Positions 63,951 to 64,000 of a stretch of DNA of 64,000 bases are shown in pieces (positions within the stretch are counted from its first letter, which is position 1; each line of letters begins with the position of its first letter). Location of the stretch: positions 186,001-250,000 of the forward strand of contig NZ_MIEU01000012.1 of the NCBI RefSeq assembly GCF_001968825.1, given 5' to 3'. The stretch is from Tersicoccus sp. Bi-70. Its GTDB lineage: Bacteria > Actinomycetota > Actinomycetes > Actinomycetales > Micrococcaceae. The notes below the pieces were generated by a model. It was not told the origin of the DNA. It saw only the letters and a program-made list of their open reading frames with translations, and did no database searches. The position numbers and the translations under genes are program-made.

Positions 63951-64000
63951 GAAGCCTGATCGGGGTCTCCCCCCGGCCGGCCGCCGTCCAGCGGCGCCGG

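Overview
The window is a stretch of very GC-rich chromosome (roughly 70% or more by eye, almost every third codon position G or C). Gene order and gene families point to an actinobacterium of the order Micrococcales, most likely a Micrococcaceae-type organism (Kocuria/Micrococcus/Arthrobacter relatives). Supporting signs are the HGxxPAAW small membrane protein and the trp-associated membrane protein inside the trp cluster, DUF3000 beside ribonuclease D, an Rv0909-type antitoxin-like protein, the TIGR03085-type metal-binding protein, and many GTGA/ATGA start-stop overlaps. No species call is possible from the sequence alone. No phage, insertion sequence, transposase or CRISPR array was found.

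Layout, left to right. (1) 1-9776, minus strand: end of the histidine/tryptophan block, reading hisI, trpE, trp-associated membrane protein, HGxxPAAW protein, trpC, trpB, trpA, lgt, gltB (gltB runs off the left edge). Most genes overlap by 4 bp, so this looks like one translationally coupled operon. (2) 9777-30402, both strands: about 20 accessory genes (SDR, prolyl aminopeptidase-like hydrolase, nucleotidyltransferase, a secreted beta-helix protein, a GGDEF-EAL enzyme, alcohol dehydrogenase, TetR, MDR and aldo/keto reductases, MFS exporter, MmyB-like regulator, patatin, MocR regulator, EamA transporter, PaiB-like FMN protein). They sit between hisI and hisF, which I would expect to be neighbours in relatives, so this looks like an accessory insertion. 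(3) 30403-41885, minus: hisF-hisG-hisE, then the riboflavin operon ribH-ribB-ribE-ribD-ribM under an FMN riboswitch, then rpe-rsmB-fmt-def and a PD-(D/E)XK-like protein. (4) 42033-42685: tRNA-Val(GAC), tRNA-Cys and tRNA-Gly on the minus strand and tRNA-Val(CAC) on the plus strand. (5) 42896-51085: zapE, rhodanese sulfurtransferase, sufE, an anchored hydrolase, a small alpha/beta protein, msrB, DUF3000, rnd. (6) 51210-54607: the fatty-acid beta-oxidation pair fadA-fadB behind a palindromic operator. (7) 54719-61000: a Rieske lipoprotein, an ArsR-SRPBCC fusion regulator with a clear operator, an aldo/keto reductase, dxs, and an S41-like peptidase divergent from a winged-helix regulator. (8) 61066-63888: acnA.

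How the genes work together: the core blocks supply tryptophan, histidine, riboflavin/FMN, isoprenoid precursor, TCA, lipoprotein maturation and translation-start functions (Fmt, Def). Riboflavin synthesis and a PnuC-family, probably riboflavin-importing, permease are placed under one FMN sensor. The accessory genes are mostly small redox enzymes and hydrolases with a local regulator beside them.

The most interesting items are: the split hisF/hisI block; a recurrent TANNNT box 6-9 nt from the start codon at about a dozen genes (leaderless transcription); RibB without a RibA domain in the riboswitch operon; the fused ArsR-SRPBCC protein with its palindromic operator; a perfect 46-bp palindrome, a 3 x 22 bp minisatellite and two complex intergenic inverted-repeat structures; and a peptidase/winged-helix pair wedged between dxs and acnA. 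I did not find a clearly novel multi-gene system. The candidates above are the places to look.
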